Below, piece after piece: positions 52,713-63,023 of a stretch of DNA of 64,000 nucleotides. The notes below the pieces were generated by a model that was given only the letters and a program-made list of their open reading frames with translations, had not been told where the DNA came from and ran no database searches. The DNA comes from Eubacterium sp. TM05-53 (GTDB lineage: Bacteria > Bacillota_I > Bacilli_A > Erysipelotrichales > Erysipelotrichaceae). The position numbers were made by a program, and so were the translations under genes. The DNA lies in contig NZ_QSPK01000004.1 of the NCBI RefSeq assembly GCF_003436425.1, positions 10,251-74,250 of the forward strand, read 5' to 3'. The first letter of the stretch is position 1; each line of letters begins with the position of its first letter.

Positions 52713-54068
52713 ATGGCGAAACAAAGTTCGATTCAGTTAATGACAAAAGGAAGTATTGCTAAACAAATCATTGGCTATGCGATACCTATATTTATCGGGT
52801 ATCTTTTTCAACAACTCTACAATACTGTAGATGCACTGATTGTAGGGAATTTTCTAGGGCAGAATGCGTTGGCTGCCGTTACAAGTGTTGGCTCTTTGAT
52901 TTTTTTATTTGTTGGTTTCTTTAATGGTTTTGCGACAGGAGCTAGTGTCATTATTGCCAATGCGATAGGGGCACAAGATGAAGAAAGAACAAAAAAAGCC
53001 GTATATACAACGGCTACATTTGGTATCTTGTTAGGTCTTATTATGACTGGAGTTGGTTATTTACTAACTGATCAAATGTTGATGTGGATGGGATTGCCTA
53101 AAGAAGTATTTAGTTTATCTTCTACATATTTAAAAATTTATTTTTTAGGCGGTTTTTCTTTAGTCTTGTACAACATGCTTGTGGGTATCATTCGTGCTGG
53201 AGGCGATGCCAAACATCCACTATATTATTTGATTGTAAGTTCGATATTGAATGTCATTTTAGATGTGGTATTTATCACTGTATTTAAGATGGGCGTTGCA
53301 GGAGCTGCCTGGGCCACAATCATTTCAGAGTTTGCGAGTATGTTTTTATGTGCTGTGCAACTCGCAAGAGAAGATAGTATTTTACATATTTCTTGGACGC
53401 ATTTATCTTTGGATTTTGAAAATCTTAAACAAATCTGCATTTATGGATTGCCAACAGGACTACAAGGTTGTGTCATTGATTTTGCGAACGTGATGATTCA
53501 GTCGTATATTAATTCGTTTGGTGCAGCTGCCATTGCGGGTATTGGTGCGTATTCAAAGGTAGAAGGATTTATTTTCCTTCCTGAAATTTCTTTTTCGATG
53601 GCACTTACGACGTTTGTTTCCCAAAATGAAGGAGCTGGACAAAAGGAGCGTTCACGAAAAGGAATCTTGTTTGGGCTTGCAGCTGCATTATTAATGATTG
53701 AATGTTTGGGTATTTTGATCTACTTATTTGCGCCAACCTTTATTTCATTCTTTAATCAAAATCCAGAAGTAATTGCGATTGGAGTGGATCGTGCTAAAAT
53801 TTGTGCTTTCTTTTATGTTCTTTTAGGTTTTTCACATGTGGTTTCAAGTATTTTAAGAGGTCTAGGACGTCCTGTAATGCCGATGGTAGTTATGCTTGTG
53901 TGTTGGTGTGCCGTTCGTGTTGTTGTATTAATGACAATAGGACAAAGTATACATAGTCTGTATTTAACACACTGGTTGTATCCAATTACCTGGGGATTGA
54001 GTTCGATAGTCTATGTATTTGATTTAAGAAAATATAAATTATTTACTCCAAGAGAACAACTTTCATGA
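52713..54068 (+). CDS. MATE-family efflux transporter
   Basis: 451 aa with about 12 transmembrane helices in two halves (NTVDALIVGNFLGQNALAAV in the first, INSFGAAAIAGIGAYSKVEG in the second). Exports drugs or metabolites with sodium or proton influx. ATG at 52713 with GGGGAGGA upstream. Substrate unknown; position after the peptide-binding gene gives no clear clue. Confidence 0.9.
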   Translation: MAKQSSIQLMTKGSIAKQIIGYAIPIFIGYLFQQLYNTVDALIVGNFLGQNALAAVTSVGSLIFLFVGFFNGFATGASVIIANAIGAQDEERTKKAVYTTATFGILLGLIMTGVGYLLTDQMLMWMGLPKEVFSLSSTYLKIYFLGGFSLVLYNMLVGIIRAGGDAKHPLYYLIVSSILNVILDVVFITVFKMGVAGAAWATIISEFASMFLCAVQLAREDSILHISWTHLSLDFENLKQICIYGLPTGLQGCVIDFANVMIQSYINSFGAAAIAGIGAYSKVEGFIFLPEISFSMALTTFVSQNEGAGQKERSRKGILFGLAAALLMIECLGILIYLFAPTFISFFNQNPEVIAIGVDRAKICAFFYVLLGFSHVVSSILRGLGRPVMPMVVMLVCWCAVRVVVLMTIGQSIHSLYLTHWLYPITWGLSSIVYVFDLRKYKLFTPREQLS

Positions 54069-54102
54069 AATATGGGTTGTCATTTGAGTTGGTTTTAGGT
54101 AT

Positions 54103-54108
54103 TATAAT
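54103..54108 (+). promoter_or_regulatory. -10 element of the purE leader
   Basis: TATAAT; a convincing -35 at standard spacing is not clear (TTGTCA lies 20 nt upstream). Start expected near 54115. Confidence 0.4.
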
Positions 54109-54147
54109 CTTGCAGAAGTGTTTTTTCTGATTTTGGAGGTCTTACTT

Positions 54148-54198
54148 ATGGTCTTAAGAAGATTTACCACAATTGATAGAGAAGAATTGCTTTTTTAA
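54148..54198 (+). CDS. 16-codon leader ORF upstream of purE
   Basis: ATG at 54148 with a perfect GGAGGT 7 nt upstream, peptide MVLRRFTTIDREELLF, TAA at 54196. Its stop overlaps the base of a terminator hairpin in front of purE. No amino acid is strongly enriched (tandem Arg near the start, Leu-Leu-Phe at the end). It may be a translated attenuator leader or a small functional protein. Confidence 0.55.
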   Translation: MVLRRFTTIDREELLF

Positions 54199-54229
54199 GC
54201 GTGCCTACTATAGGTGCGCTTTTTTTTGT
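54197..54229 (+). terminator. Terminator/attenuator between the leader ORF and purE
   Basis: AAGCGTGCCTA-CTA-TAGGTGCGCTT hairpin (one G-T pair) followed by eight T. Sited 20 nt before purE, it would end most transcripts unless some event prevents its folding. Confidence 0.8.
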
Positions 54230-54248
54230 TTTGAAAGGAAGGTCATTT

Positions 54249-54737
54249 ATGGAAACAAAGCGTGTTTTAATTGTGATGGGTTCTCGTTCGGACTTACCAA
54301 GTATGGAAGGCTGCATGAAACAATTAGACGACTTTCAAGTTGGCTATGAAGTTCGTGTATTAAGTGCTCACCGTACTCCAGAAGCTGTTTTGGAATTATC
54401 AAAGACAGCATGTGAACGTGGAATTCAGGTTATTATTGCGGCAGCCGGAGGAGCAGCACATTTAGCTGGAGTTTTAGCTAGCTCTACGCCGTTGCCAGTT
54501 ATTGGAATCCCTATTCAGACATCTGCTTTAGGTGGATTGGATTCATTATTATCGACAGTACAAATGCCTCAAGGTGTTCCTGTTGCGACTGTAGCGATTG
54601 GAAAATCAGGGGCAAGAAATGCAGCTATTTTAGCTTGCCAGATGATTGGACTTAACGATAAGTCATTGCAGGATAAAATTGTTGAATTTAAAAAAGAACA
54701 AGCACAAAAAGTATTAGAACAGTCAATTGTTGAATAA
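54249..54737 (+). CDS. purE: N5-carboxyaminoimidazole ribonucleotide mutase (class I PurE)
   Basis: 162 aa. MGSRSDLPSMEGC and the AAGGAAHLAGVLASSTPLPVI loop with the catalytic His are typical. Normally needs PurK to supply N5-CAIR; purK is not in this cluster. ATG at 54249 with AAGGAAGG upstream. First structural gene of purE-L-F-M-N-H. Confidence 0.95.
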   Translation: METKRVLIVMGSRSDLPSMEGCMKQLDDFQVGYEVRVLSAHRTPEAVLELSKTACERGIQVIIAAAGGAAHLAGVLASSTPLPVIGIPIQTSALGGLDSLLSTVQMPQGVPVATVAIGKSGARNAAILACQMIGLNDKSLQDKIVEFKKEQAQKVLEQSIVE

Positions 54738-54747
54738 GGAGAAGGAA

Positions 54748-57700
54748 ATGGATACTCGTATTTTTGTTCATAAAAAAGAACAGTTTCAGGTTGAAAGTGA
54801 ATCATTAGCGGCTGAATTAAGACAATCTCTATCTTTAAAAGAAGATTTTGGTCTTACAAAATACAATCTATATGATATTTTTGATGCCGACGAAAATGAT
54901 ATTGAATTATTAAAGAAAAATGTTTGTAGCGAAGTCGTTACAGATGATGTATATGATTCTGTAGATTTAACAGGTAAATCATATTTGGCATATGAATTTT
55001 TGCCAGGTCAATACGATCAAAGAGCAGACAGTGCAATGCAATGTTTGATGCTTTTGAACAACAAACAAACAGTACGTATTCATTCAGGTACTTTATTAGT
55101 GTTCGCAAACCCAGTAGATGAAGAAACACTTAATAAAATCACACATTATATTGTTAACCCTGTTGAAGCACGTGTTAAAGACCTTTCTGTATTAGTAGAT
55201 GATCAGGACGTTGAAGTAAAAGATGTTCCTGTATTAGAAGGATTTACAAAAATGAGTAAAGAAGAATTAGATTCTTTACGTCAGACTTTAGGGTTGGCCA
55301 TGTCTCAAGCGGACATTGAGCATGTTCAACGTTATTTTGAAAAGGAAGAAAAAAGAGATTGCACAATGACTGAACTACGTGTGCTGGACACATATTGGTC
55401 AGATCACTGCCGTCATACTACTTTTGAAACTGTATTGGATGATGTATGTTTCCATTTGGATACATTATCCGATGAATTACAGGCTTCTTATGATAAATAT
55501 TTAAAATTACGTCAGGAAGTTCATGGAAATCGTAAAGAAAAAACATTGATGGACATGGCTACTATTGCCGGTAAATATCTTCGTAAACAAGGTAAGCTTG
55601 ATGATATGGAGATTACCGATGAAATCAATGCGTGCAGTGTGGAAATCACAGTGGATGTAGATGGAAAAGACGAACAATGGCTATTGATGTTTAAAAATGA
55701 AACACATAACCACCCAACAGAAATTGAACCATTTGGTGGAGCAAGTACATGTATTGGTGGAGCCATTCGTGACCCATTATCAGGACGTAGCTATGTATAT
55801 CAAGCAATGCGTATTACAGGTGCTGGAGACATCACAAAACCAATTAGTGAAACATTAGAGCACAAATTACCTCAATCAAAGATTTCTAAAACAGCAGCTC
55901 ATGGATATTCAAGTTATGGTAACCAAATTGGTTTGGCAACTACATTTGTAGACGAAATCTATGATGATGGCTATGTTGCGAAACGTATGGAAGTGGGTGC
56001 TGTTGTTGGTGCTGCTCCTAAATCACATGTAAAACGTGAACAACCACAAGCTGGCGATATTATCGTTATGATTGGTGGAGCTACTGGTCGTGATGGAATC
56101 GGTGGAGCTACTGGTTCAAGTAAAGAACATAATGAAACAAGTTTGGAAAAATGTTCAAGTGAAGTTCAAAAAGGTAATGCCTTGATCGAACGTAAATTGC
56201 AGCGTTTATTTAGAAATCCTGCTTGTACAAAATTAATTAAAAAGGCTAATGACTTTGGAGCGGGTGGAGTTAGTGTTGCCGTAGGTGAACTTGCAGACGG
56301 ATTGGATATCAACTTGGATGCAGTTCCAGTTAAATATCAAGGTTTAGACGGTACAGAATTAGCTATTAGTGAATCACAAGAACGTATGGCTGTATGTATT
56401 GAAGCCAAAGATTTTGAAAAATTCAAAGAAGAAGCATATAAGGAAAACTTAGAAGCTATCAAAGTTGCAGATGTTACAGATACAAATCGTTTAGTCATGA
56501 AATGGCGTGGTGAAACAATTGTTGATATGTCTCGTGCTTTCTTGGATACTAACGGTGTTCGTCAGCATCAGGTTGTTGATGTTTGCGAAAATGAATATGA
56601 TGAACATCCATTTGATGCAGTTAAATCCGATTTAAATACAGTATTACAAGATGCGAATGTCGCAAGTCAGATTGGTTTGGCAGAAATGTTTGATGCGTCA
56701 ATCGGTAAGAGTACAGTATTGATGCCATTTGGAGGTAAATATCAATTAACGCCTGAAGAAGGTTCTGTACAAAAATTACCGGTTCATGGAATGACAAATA
56801 CATGTTCGGTTATGACATATGGATATGATCCAAAAGTATCTAAATATTCTCCATATTTAGGTGCTAGTTATTCAGTTGTTGAAGCATTGGCTCGTGTTAC
56901 AGCATTAGGTGCGGACTATAAGAAGTGTCGTTTATCAAATCAGGAATATTTTGAGCACTTAGATGCAGATGCACAAAAATGGGGACAACCATTTGAAGCG
57001 TTATTAGGTTTGATTGATGCACAATTGGCATTTGAAACACCAAGTATTGGTGGTAAAGACTCTATGAGTGGAACGTATAAAGATATTCATGTACCACCAA
57101 CAGTGATCACATTTGCGGTAACAACAGCTAAAACGGATGATATTGTTTCGGCTTCATTTAAAAATCCTGGAGACTATGTATATTTGGTAAAACATACACC
57201 AGTTAAAAATAATGTTCCAAACTATGAACAATTAAAAGAAAATTTTGAAACGGTTCATAAATTAATGCAGGAAAAGAAAATTGTTGCGGCAAGTACAATT
57301 AAATTTGGTGGTTTAGGTGCAACTATTGCGAAGATGGCATTTGGATCTAAAGTCGGTGTTGCGATCAACACAGAAGAAGATGTATATGGATTCAATTTGG
57401 GTTCAATGATCGTTGAAGCTACAGAAAGCATTCAAGATGAACATTTAGAATTGATTGGTATTTTAAATGATGATTCTAAGATTGTATTAAATGATGAAAC
57501 AGTTGAAATTGAAGATGCATTAAAGGCTTGGACAAAACGTTATAGTGAAATTTATCCAATGATAGTGGATGAAGGAAAAGATACTTTAGAAACTCCTTTA
57601 AATGATGCAGAAGTGCCAATGTCTAAGGTTGTTGTGGAAAAACCAAAAGTAATCATTCCTATCTTCCCTGGACAAAACTGCGAATTTGATACAACAGCTA

Positions 57701-58449
57701 AGTTTGAACGTGCGGGTGCTGAAGTTAAACAAATCGTATTTAATAGCTTAACTGTAGAAAACATTCAAAAGAGTATTGAAACTTTAGCAGATGAAATCAG
57801 TACAGCTCAAATTTTGATGATTGTTGGTGGATTTAGTAGTGGAGATGAGCCAGATGGTTCAGGTAAATTTATTGCGAATGTATTGAGAAATCCAAAGATT
57901 GCTCAAGCAATCGATACAATGCGTGCAAATGATGGTTTGATCTTAGGTATCTGTAATGGATTCCAGGCATTGATCAAATCGGGATTATTACCTTATGGTG
58001 ATATTGAAAAATTGGATGCAGAAAATCCAACATTATTTAGAAATAATATCAACCGTCACGTTTCTCATATTGCACGTACACGTATTACAAGTAATGCTTC
58101 TCCTTGGCTTGCAGGTATGAAAGCTGGAAATGTATATTCAGTTGCTGTTAGTCATGGCGAAGGTAAATTTGTTGCGAGTGAAGAAGTGTTGAATAAGTTG
58201 ATTGAAAATGGCCAGGTTGCAACACAATATGTAAATGAAAAGGGTGTTCCAACAATGGATGGAAAAGACAACTTAAATGGTTCAAGTATGGCTATCGAAG
58301 GTATCTTCTCTGAAGATGGAAAGATCTTTGGTAAGATGGGTCACAGTGAGCGTTATGAAAAAGGCTTGTTCCAGAATATTGCTGGAAATAAAGACCAGGA
58401 TATTTTCGCAAATGGTGTTCGTTATTTTACACACAAGCAGGTGAAGTAG
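54748..58449 (+). CDS. purL: Phosphoribosylformylglycinamidine synthase, single-chain type
   Basis: 1233 aa, the long form in which synthetase and glutaminase are fused, unlike the three-gene PurS/Q/L of Bacillus. DTYWSDHCRHTTF and FKNETHNHPTEIEPFGGAST (synthetase) and, C-terminally, GICNGFQALIKSG with the catalytic Cys and VSHGEGKFVA with the His/Glu pair (glutaminase) are intact. Start ATG 54748 after AAGGAGAAGG. Two bases separate its stop from purF. Confidence 0.96.
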   Translation: MDTRIFVHKKEQFQVESESLAAELRQSLSLKEDFGLTKYNLYDIFDADENDIELLKKNVCSEVVTDDVYDSVDLTGKSYLAYEFLPGQYDQRADSAMQCLMLLNNKQTVRIHSGTLLVFANPVDEETLNKITHYIVNPVEARVKDLSVLVDDQDVEVKDVPVLEGFTKMSKEELDSLRQTLGLAMSQADIEHVQRYFEKEEKRDCTMTELRVLDTYWSDHCRHTTFETVLDDVCFHLDTLSDELQASYDKYLKLRQEVHGNRKEKTLMDMATIAGKYLRKQGKLDDMEITDEINACSVEITVDVDGKDEQWLLMFKNETHNHPTEIEPFGGASTCIGGAIRDPLSGRSYVYQAMRITGAGDITKPISETLEHKLPQSKISKTAAHGYSSYGNQIGLATTFVDEIYDDGYVAKRMEVGAVVGAAPKSHVKREQPQAGDIIVMIGGATGRDGIGGATGSSKEHNETSLEKCSSEVQKGNALIERKLQRLFRNPACTKLIKKANDFGAGGVSVAVGELADGLDINLDAVPVKYQGLDGTELAISESQERMAVCIEAKDFEKFKEEAYKENLEAIKVADVTDTNRLVMKWRGETIVDMSRAFLDTNGVRQHQVVDVCENEYDEHPFDAVKSDLNTVLQDANVASQIGLAEMFDASIGKSTVLMPFGGKYQLTPEEGSVQKLPVHGMTNTCSVMTYGYDPKVSKYSPYLGASYSVVEALARVTALGADYKKCRLSNQEYFEHLDADAQKWGQPFEALLGLIDAQLAFETPSIGGKDSMSGTYKDIHVPPTVITFAVTTAKTDDIVSASFKNPGDYVYLVKHTPVKNNVPNYEQLKENFETVHKLMQEKKIVAASTIKFGGLGATIAKMAFGSKVGVAINTEEDVYGFNLGSMIVEATESIQDEHLELIGILNDDSKIVLNDETVEIEDALKAWTKRYSEIYPMIVDEGKDTLETPLNDAEVPMSKVVVEKPKVIIPIFPGQNCEFDTTAKFERAGAEVKQIVFNSLTVENIQKSIETLADEISTAQILMIVGGFSSGDEPDGSGKFIANVLRNPKIAQAIDTMRANDGLILGICNGFQALIKSGLLPYGDIEKLDAENPTLFRNNINRHVSHIARTRITSNASPWLAGMKAGNVYSVAVSHGEGKFVASEEVLNKLIENGQVATQYVNEKGVPTMDGKDNLNGSSMAIEGIFSEDGKIFGKMGHSERYEKGLFQNIAGNKDQDIFANGVRYFTHKQVK

Positions 58450-58450
58450 A

Positions 58451-59830
58451 ATGACGTTGAAAAAAGTAGTTCAAGATTCTTCTGGGATCGTTGGCTTGTT
58501 CAATGTAGAACAAGCCGCCCAGAATATCTATTTAGCAATGCATGCTATTCAACATCGAGGACAAGATGGTGTTGGATTAGCTGTTAGTGATGGAGAAAAT
58601 GTTGTTTGTAAAAAGGGATTAGGCTTATTATCAGAGAATTTAAAACAAGATACATTAAATTCTTTAGAAGGTGATATTGCGATTGGTCAGCTTCGCATGG
58701 CAACAAAAAATGATTCTCAATTAGAAAATGTTCAGCCAATCATGGTGCGTAGTCATCAAAGATATTTTGCGGTTGTATCAAGTGGGATGATCACGAATGC
58801 GATTTCTTTAAGAACAAAATTAGAAAATGAAGGTTTGATTTTCCAAGGTACAAGTGATTCAGAATTATTAGCACATTTGATTCAATTGAATCCAGGTTCT
58901 TTTGAAGAAAAAATTGCGAAGGCATGTCGTATGATGAGTGGTGCTTATACATTTATGGTCATCACAAAAGATAATTTGTACGTAGTAAGAGATCCACACG
59001 GCATTCGCTCTTTATATATTGCCAAGGTAGATGAAGGGTATTGCATCAGTAGTGAAACTTGTTCATTCCCAATCCTTGGTGGAGAATTTGTTCGTGAAGT
59101 AAATCCGGGGGAATTAATTTGTTTCAGTCGTGAAAGCATGAAGTCGAGTCAAATTGTTGAAGAAACAGAAACTAAAGCTTGTGCTTTAGAGTATGTATAT
59201 TATTCTAGACCGGATAGTGTTCATAATGGTTTAACGGTTCATGAAGTAAGAAAACAATGTGGTTACTATTTAGCTAAAGAAGAGAATGTTGAAGCGGATA
59301 TCGTTGTTGGTGTTCCTGATTCAGCTTTAAGTGCAGCGGCAAGTTTTGCCAGAACATTGAATGTACCATATGAAACGGGATTAATTAAAAACCGTTATAT
59401 TGGTTCTACATTTATTCGTCCAACAGAACAACAAAGAATGCAAGGTATGCGTGTTCGTTTAAATGCGATCAGTTCGGTTGTTAAAGATAAAAGAGTTTAT
59501 TTAGTAGATGATAGTGTTGTGAAAGGTTTTACATCACGTCGAATTTGTCAATTATTAAAAGAGGCAGGCGCAAAAGAAGTGCATTTACGTATAGCTTCGC
59601 CAATGTTGAAATATCCTTGTTTATATGGGGCGGATTCAACGGCACAAAAAGATTTGGCGGCTTTTAACTATACAGTAGATGAAATGGAACAATTGTTCCA
59701 GGTGGATTCGTTGCGTTTCTTAAGTGTTGAAGACTTTAAAAAGTGTGTGCCTGAAACAAGCTGTTTAGCTTGTTGTACAGGTGAATATCCAGAAGATTTA
59801 CAAGATTATAAAGATGAGGTAAAGGAGTAG
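58451..59830 (+). CDS. purF: Amidophosphoribosyltransferase PurF with degenerate glutaminase site
   Basis: 459 aa. Phosphoribosyltransferase domain: YLVDDSVVKGFTSRRI is the PRPP loop (usually VRGTTSRRI), with KYPCLYGAD. Iron-sulfur ligands of the B. subtilis type appear kept (CALEYVYYSRPDS, KYPC, CLACC). The N-terminal Ntn glutaminase is abnormal: the nucleophile Cys that should precede GIVG is Ser (DSSGIVGLF, Ser11), and the oxyanion motif NGNL reads SSGMI, while Arg of GQLRMAT and SDSELLAHL persist. It may depend on free ammonia, or another PurF may exist elsewhere in the genome. Confidence 0.9.
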   Translation: MTLKKVVQDSSGIVGLFNVEQAAQNIYLAMHAIQHRGQDGVGLAVSDGENVVCKKGLGLLSENLKQDTLNSLEGDIAIGQLRMATKNDSQLENVQPIMVRSHQRYFAVVSSGMITNAISLRTKLENEGLIFQGTSDSELLAHLIQLNPGSFEEKIAKACRMMSGAYTFMVITKDNLYVVRDPHGIRSLYIAKVDEGYCISSETCSFPILGGEFVREVNPGELICFSRESMKSSQIVEETETKACALEYVYYSRPDSVHNGLTVHEVRKQCGYYLAKEENVEADIVVGVPDSALSAAASFARTLNVPYETGLIKNRYIGSTFIRPTEQQRMQGMRVRLNAISSVVKDKRVYLVDDSVVKGFTSRRICQLLKEAGAKEVHLRIASPMLKYPCLYGADSTAQKDLAAFNYTVDEMEQLFQVDSLRFLSVEDFKKCVPETSCLACCTGEYPEDLQDYKDEVKE

Positions 59831-59833
59831 AGT

Positions 59834-60865
59834 ATGGCAGAACATTATGCAGCAGCAGGCGTTAGTTTAGAGGCAGGATATAAATCTGTTGAATTGATTA
59901 AGGAGCATGTTAAGAAAACAATGCGTCCAGAAGTATTAGGAGGACTTGGTGGTTTCTCTGGTGCTTTTTCATTATCTAAAATTAAAGATATGGAAGAGCC
60001 TGTATTACTTTCTGGTACAGATGGTTGTGGTACAAAAGTTAAACTTGCGATGGTTATGAATAAGCATGACACAATTGGAATTGATGCCGTTGCGATGTGC
60101 GTGAATGATATCGCATGTGCAGGTGGAGAACCACTATTCTTCTTAGATTACATCGCATGTGGAAAGAATGTTCCAGAAAAAATTGCAGACATTGTGAAGG
60201 GTGTATCTGAGGGTTGTTTACAATCTGAAGCTGCTTTGATTGGTGGAGAAACTGCAGAACATCCAGGTTTAATGCCAGAAGATGATTATGATTTAGCTGG
60301 TTTTGCGGTTGGTGTATGCGATAAAAAAGACATGATTACTGGTAAAGATCTAAATGTAGGAGATGTGTTAATTGGGCTTCCTTCAACAGGTGTTCACAGT
60401 AATGGTTTCTCATTGGTTCGTAATGTATTCGATATTACAGAAGAATCTTTGAATACTTATTATGATGAATTAGGTAAAACTTTAGGAGAGGCATTACTTG
60501 CGCCTACAAAAATTTATGTAAAAGCATTAAAGCATATTAAAGCATCAGGCATTACTTTAAAAGCTTGCAGTCACATCACAGGTGGTGGATTCTATGAAAA
60601 CGTACCTCGTATGTTAAAAGAGGGTATGGGTGTTGAAATTGATACAAAGGCGTTCCCAAAACCTCCAATCTTTGATTTGATTCAAAAAAATGGAGATATT
60701 TCTACGAAAGAAATGTACAACGTATATAATATGGGACTTGGTTTTGTGATGGCTGTAGATCCAGCGGATGTTGAAAAGGTTCAAGCTGTATTAAATGAAA
60801 TCAATGAACCTAGCTATGTAGTTGGTAAAGTAACTGAAACAGGACAGGTAGATGTCCAATGGTAA
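59834..60865 (+). CDS. purM: Phosphoribosylformylglycinamidine cyclo-ligase (AIR synthetase)
   Basis: 343 aa. GTDGCGTKVKLA, DAVAMCVNDIACAGGEPLFF, GGETAEHPGLM and STGVHSNGFSLVR are diagnostic. Forms AIR from FGAM with ATP. Three bases after purF, overlaps purN by 7. Confidence 0.96.
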   Translation: MAEHYAAAGVSLEAGYKSVELIKEHVKKTMRPEVLGGLGGFSGAFSLSKIKDMEEPVLLSGTDGCGTKVKLAMVMNKHDTIGIDAVAMCVNDIACAGGEPLFFLDYIACGKNVPEKIADIVKGVSEGCLQSEAALIGGETAEHPGLMPEDDYDLAGFAVGVCDKKDMITGKDLNVGDVLIGLPSTGVHSNGFSLVRNVFDITEESLNTYYDELGKTLGEALLAPTKIYVKALKHIKASGITLKACSHITGGGFYENVPRMLKEGMGVEIDTKAFPKPPIFDLIQKNGDISTKEMYNVYNMGLGFVMAVDPADVEKVQAVLNEINEPSYVVGKVTETGQVDVQW

Positions 60866-61443
60866 ATATTGCGGTATTTGCGAGTGGTTCGGGCACTAAC
60901 TTTGAAACAATCTTATCACATATTGAAGATGGATCTTTGCATGTGAATTGTGCATGTTTGATTGCGGATAAAGAAAATGCATATGCTAGAGTTCGTGCGC
61001 GTAATCACGGAGTAGAAGAGTTTTACTTTAATCCAAAGGGATACGATGGTAAAGCAGGTTATGAAGCAGCTATCTTAGAAGTTTTAAAAGAAAAAAAGGT
61101 AGATTTGATTGTATTAAGTGGATATATGCGTTTTATTGGACACACTTTATTAAGTGCTTATCCAAATCGTATCATCAATTTGCATCCAGCTTATTTACCT
61201 GAATTTCCAGGAGCTCATAGTATTGCGGATGCGTATGAGGCAAAAGTAGCGCAAACTGGAGTCACTGTTCATTTTGTGGATGAAGGTGTGGATACAGGTC
61301 CTATTATTCGTCAGGAAAGAGTTGCGATCGATCCGTCTTGGGATTTAGAAACATTAGAATCGCATGTACATGCGATGGAATATGATTTGTTTTGGCAAGT
61401 CATTGAACAAGTCGCAAAAAGTATTGAGGAGGAAAAAGAATGA
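60859..61443 (+). CDS. purN: Phosphoribosylglycinamide formyltransferase (folate-dependent)
   Basis: 194 aa. [13 protein letters not shown] at the N-terminus, the catalytic [15 protein letters not shown] and [13 protein letters not shown] with the active Asp. Overlaps purM at its start and purH by 4 bases (ATGA). purD, which makes its substrate GAR, is not in the window. Confidence 0.95.
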   Translation: MVNIAVFASGSGTNFETILSHIEDGSLHVNCACLIADKENAYARVRARNHGVEEFYFNPKGYDGKAGYEAAILEVLKEKKVDLIVLSGYMRFIGHTLLSAYPNRIINLHPAYLPEFPGAHSIADAYEAKVAQTGVTVHFVDEGVDTGPIIRQERVAIDPSWDLETLESHVHAMEYDLFWQVIEQVAKSIEEEKE

Positions 61444-62972
61444 AGCGAGCATTAGTAAGTGTATCTGATAAAACAGGTTTAGTTGAATTTGTACAAGGAT
61501 TAGTAGATTGTGGATATGAAATCATTTCAACTGGAGGAACAAAAAAAGCCCTTGAGGCAGCTGGAATTCATCCAATCGGAATCAGTGAAGTAACTGGTTT
61601 TCCTGAAATTATGGATGGTCGTGTGAAAACTTTACATCCAAAAGTTCATGGTGCATTACTTTGTGTTCGTTCAAATCCAGATCATGTACGCCAACTACAA
61701 GAATTAGGAATTGAATATATTGATTTGGTTTGTGTGAATCTATATCCTTTTAAAGAAACTGTATTAAAACCAGGGGTAACACACGAAGAAATTATTGAGA
61801 ACATTGATATTGGTGGTCCAAGTATGCTTCGTAGTGCTTCTAAAAACTATCAAAGTATTCCAGTTCTTTGTGATCCAAAAGATTATGATAAAGTTCTTGA
61901 AGAAATTAGAGAAAACCAAGAAACTACTTTGGAAACGCGTGAGCGTTTAGCTGCAAAAGTATTCCGTCATACAGCTCGTTATGATGCGATGATCGCAGAT
62001 TATTTAACTAAGAGAACACATGAAGAATTCCCAGAAAGTATGACTATTACTTTTGATAAGGTTCAAGACTTGCGTTATGGTGAAAATCCTCATCAAAAGG
62101 CTGCTTTCTATAAAGGAATGAATCCTCAATATTCTTTGGCAAATGCGACTCAGCTTCATGGTAAAGAATTGTCTTATAATAATATCCAGGATGGAAATGC
62201 GGCTATTGAAATCTTAAAAGATTTTGAAGGTCAATATGCAGCTGTAGGTGTTAAGCACATGAATCCATGTGGAGTTGGTATTGGTGAAAATATTGAAGCG
62301 GCTTGGGATAAAGCTTATGAAGCGGATTCAATTTCAATTTTTGGTGGTATCGTAGCGTTGAACGCAAAGGTTGAAAAGGGTTTGGCCGAAAAATTATCTA
62401 AGATCTTCTTGGAAATCATTATTGCGCCAGACTTCTCTGATGAAGCGTTGGAAATCTTAACTCGTAAGAAAAATATTCGATTAATGAAATTAGATACTAG
62501 CTTATCTGTTTCAAGTGCGTTAAAATATACAAATGTTAATGATGGTCTATTGGTTCAAGAGATGGATCAGCATACAATTAACGAAGAAGATTTAAAATGT
62601 GTGACAAATCGTAAACCTACGGAAGAAGAAATCAAGCAATTGTTGTTTGGTTGGAAAGTTGTTAAGCATGTAAAATCAAATGCGATTGTCTTGGCAAAAG
62701 ATGATATGACAGTTGGTGTTGGTGCTGGACAAATGAACCGTGTTGGAGCAGCTAAGATTGCGATTGAACAGGCTGGTGAAAAGGCGAAAGGTTCTGTATT
62801 GGCAAGTGATGCTTTCTTCCCAATGCCAGATACAGTTCAAGAAGCTATCAAAGCGGGTGTAACTGCAATTATTCAGCCGGGTGGATCTATTAAAGATCAA
62901 CTTTCAATTGATGAATGTAATGAACACGGCATCGCAATGGTATTTACAGGAGTACGTCATTTTAAACATTAA
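61440..62972 (+). CDS. purH: Bifunctional AICAR transformylase/IMP cyclohydrolase
   Basis: 510 aa. N-terminal IMP cyclohydrolase ([34 protein letters not shown]) and C-terminal AICAR transformylase ([43 protein letters not shown]). Catalyses the last two steps to IMP. Last gene of the operon, followed by a strong terminator. Confidence 0.96.
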   Translation: MKRALVSVSDKTGLVEFVQGLVDCGYEIISTGGTKKALEAAGIHPIGISEVTGFPEIMDGRVKTLHPKVHGALLCVRSNPDHVRQLQELGIEYIDLVCVNLYPFKETVLKPGVTHEEIIENIDIGGPSMLRSASKNYQSIPVLCDPKDYDKVLEEIRENQETTLETRERLAAKVFRHTARYDAMIADYLTKRTHEEFPESMTITFDKVQDLRYGENPHQKAAFYKGMNPQYSLANATQLHGKELSYNNIQDGNAAIEILKDFEGQYAAVGVKHMNPCGVGIGENIEAAWDKAYEADSISIFGGIVALNAKVEKGLAEKLSKIFLEIIIAPDFSDEALEILTRKKNIRLMKLDTSLSVSSALKYTNVNDGLLVQEMDQHTINEEDLKCVTNRKPTEEEIKQLLFGWKVVKHVKSNAIVLAKDDMTVGVGAGQMNRVGAAKIAIEQAGEKAKGSVLASDAFFPMPDTVQEAIKAGVTAIIQPGGSIKDQLSIDECNEHGIAMVFTGVRHFKH

Positions 62973-62977
62973 TATAT

Positions 62978-63003
62978 AAAAGAGTCTGTATAGACTCTTT
63001 TTC
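62978..63003 (+). terminator. Terminator of the pur operon
   Basis: AAAGAGTCT / AGACTCTTT hairpin with tiny GTAT-type loop and T-run. Confidence 0.9.
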
Positions 63004-63023
63004 ATAGTTTGAAAGGGTCTATT

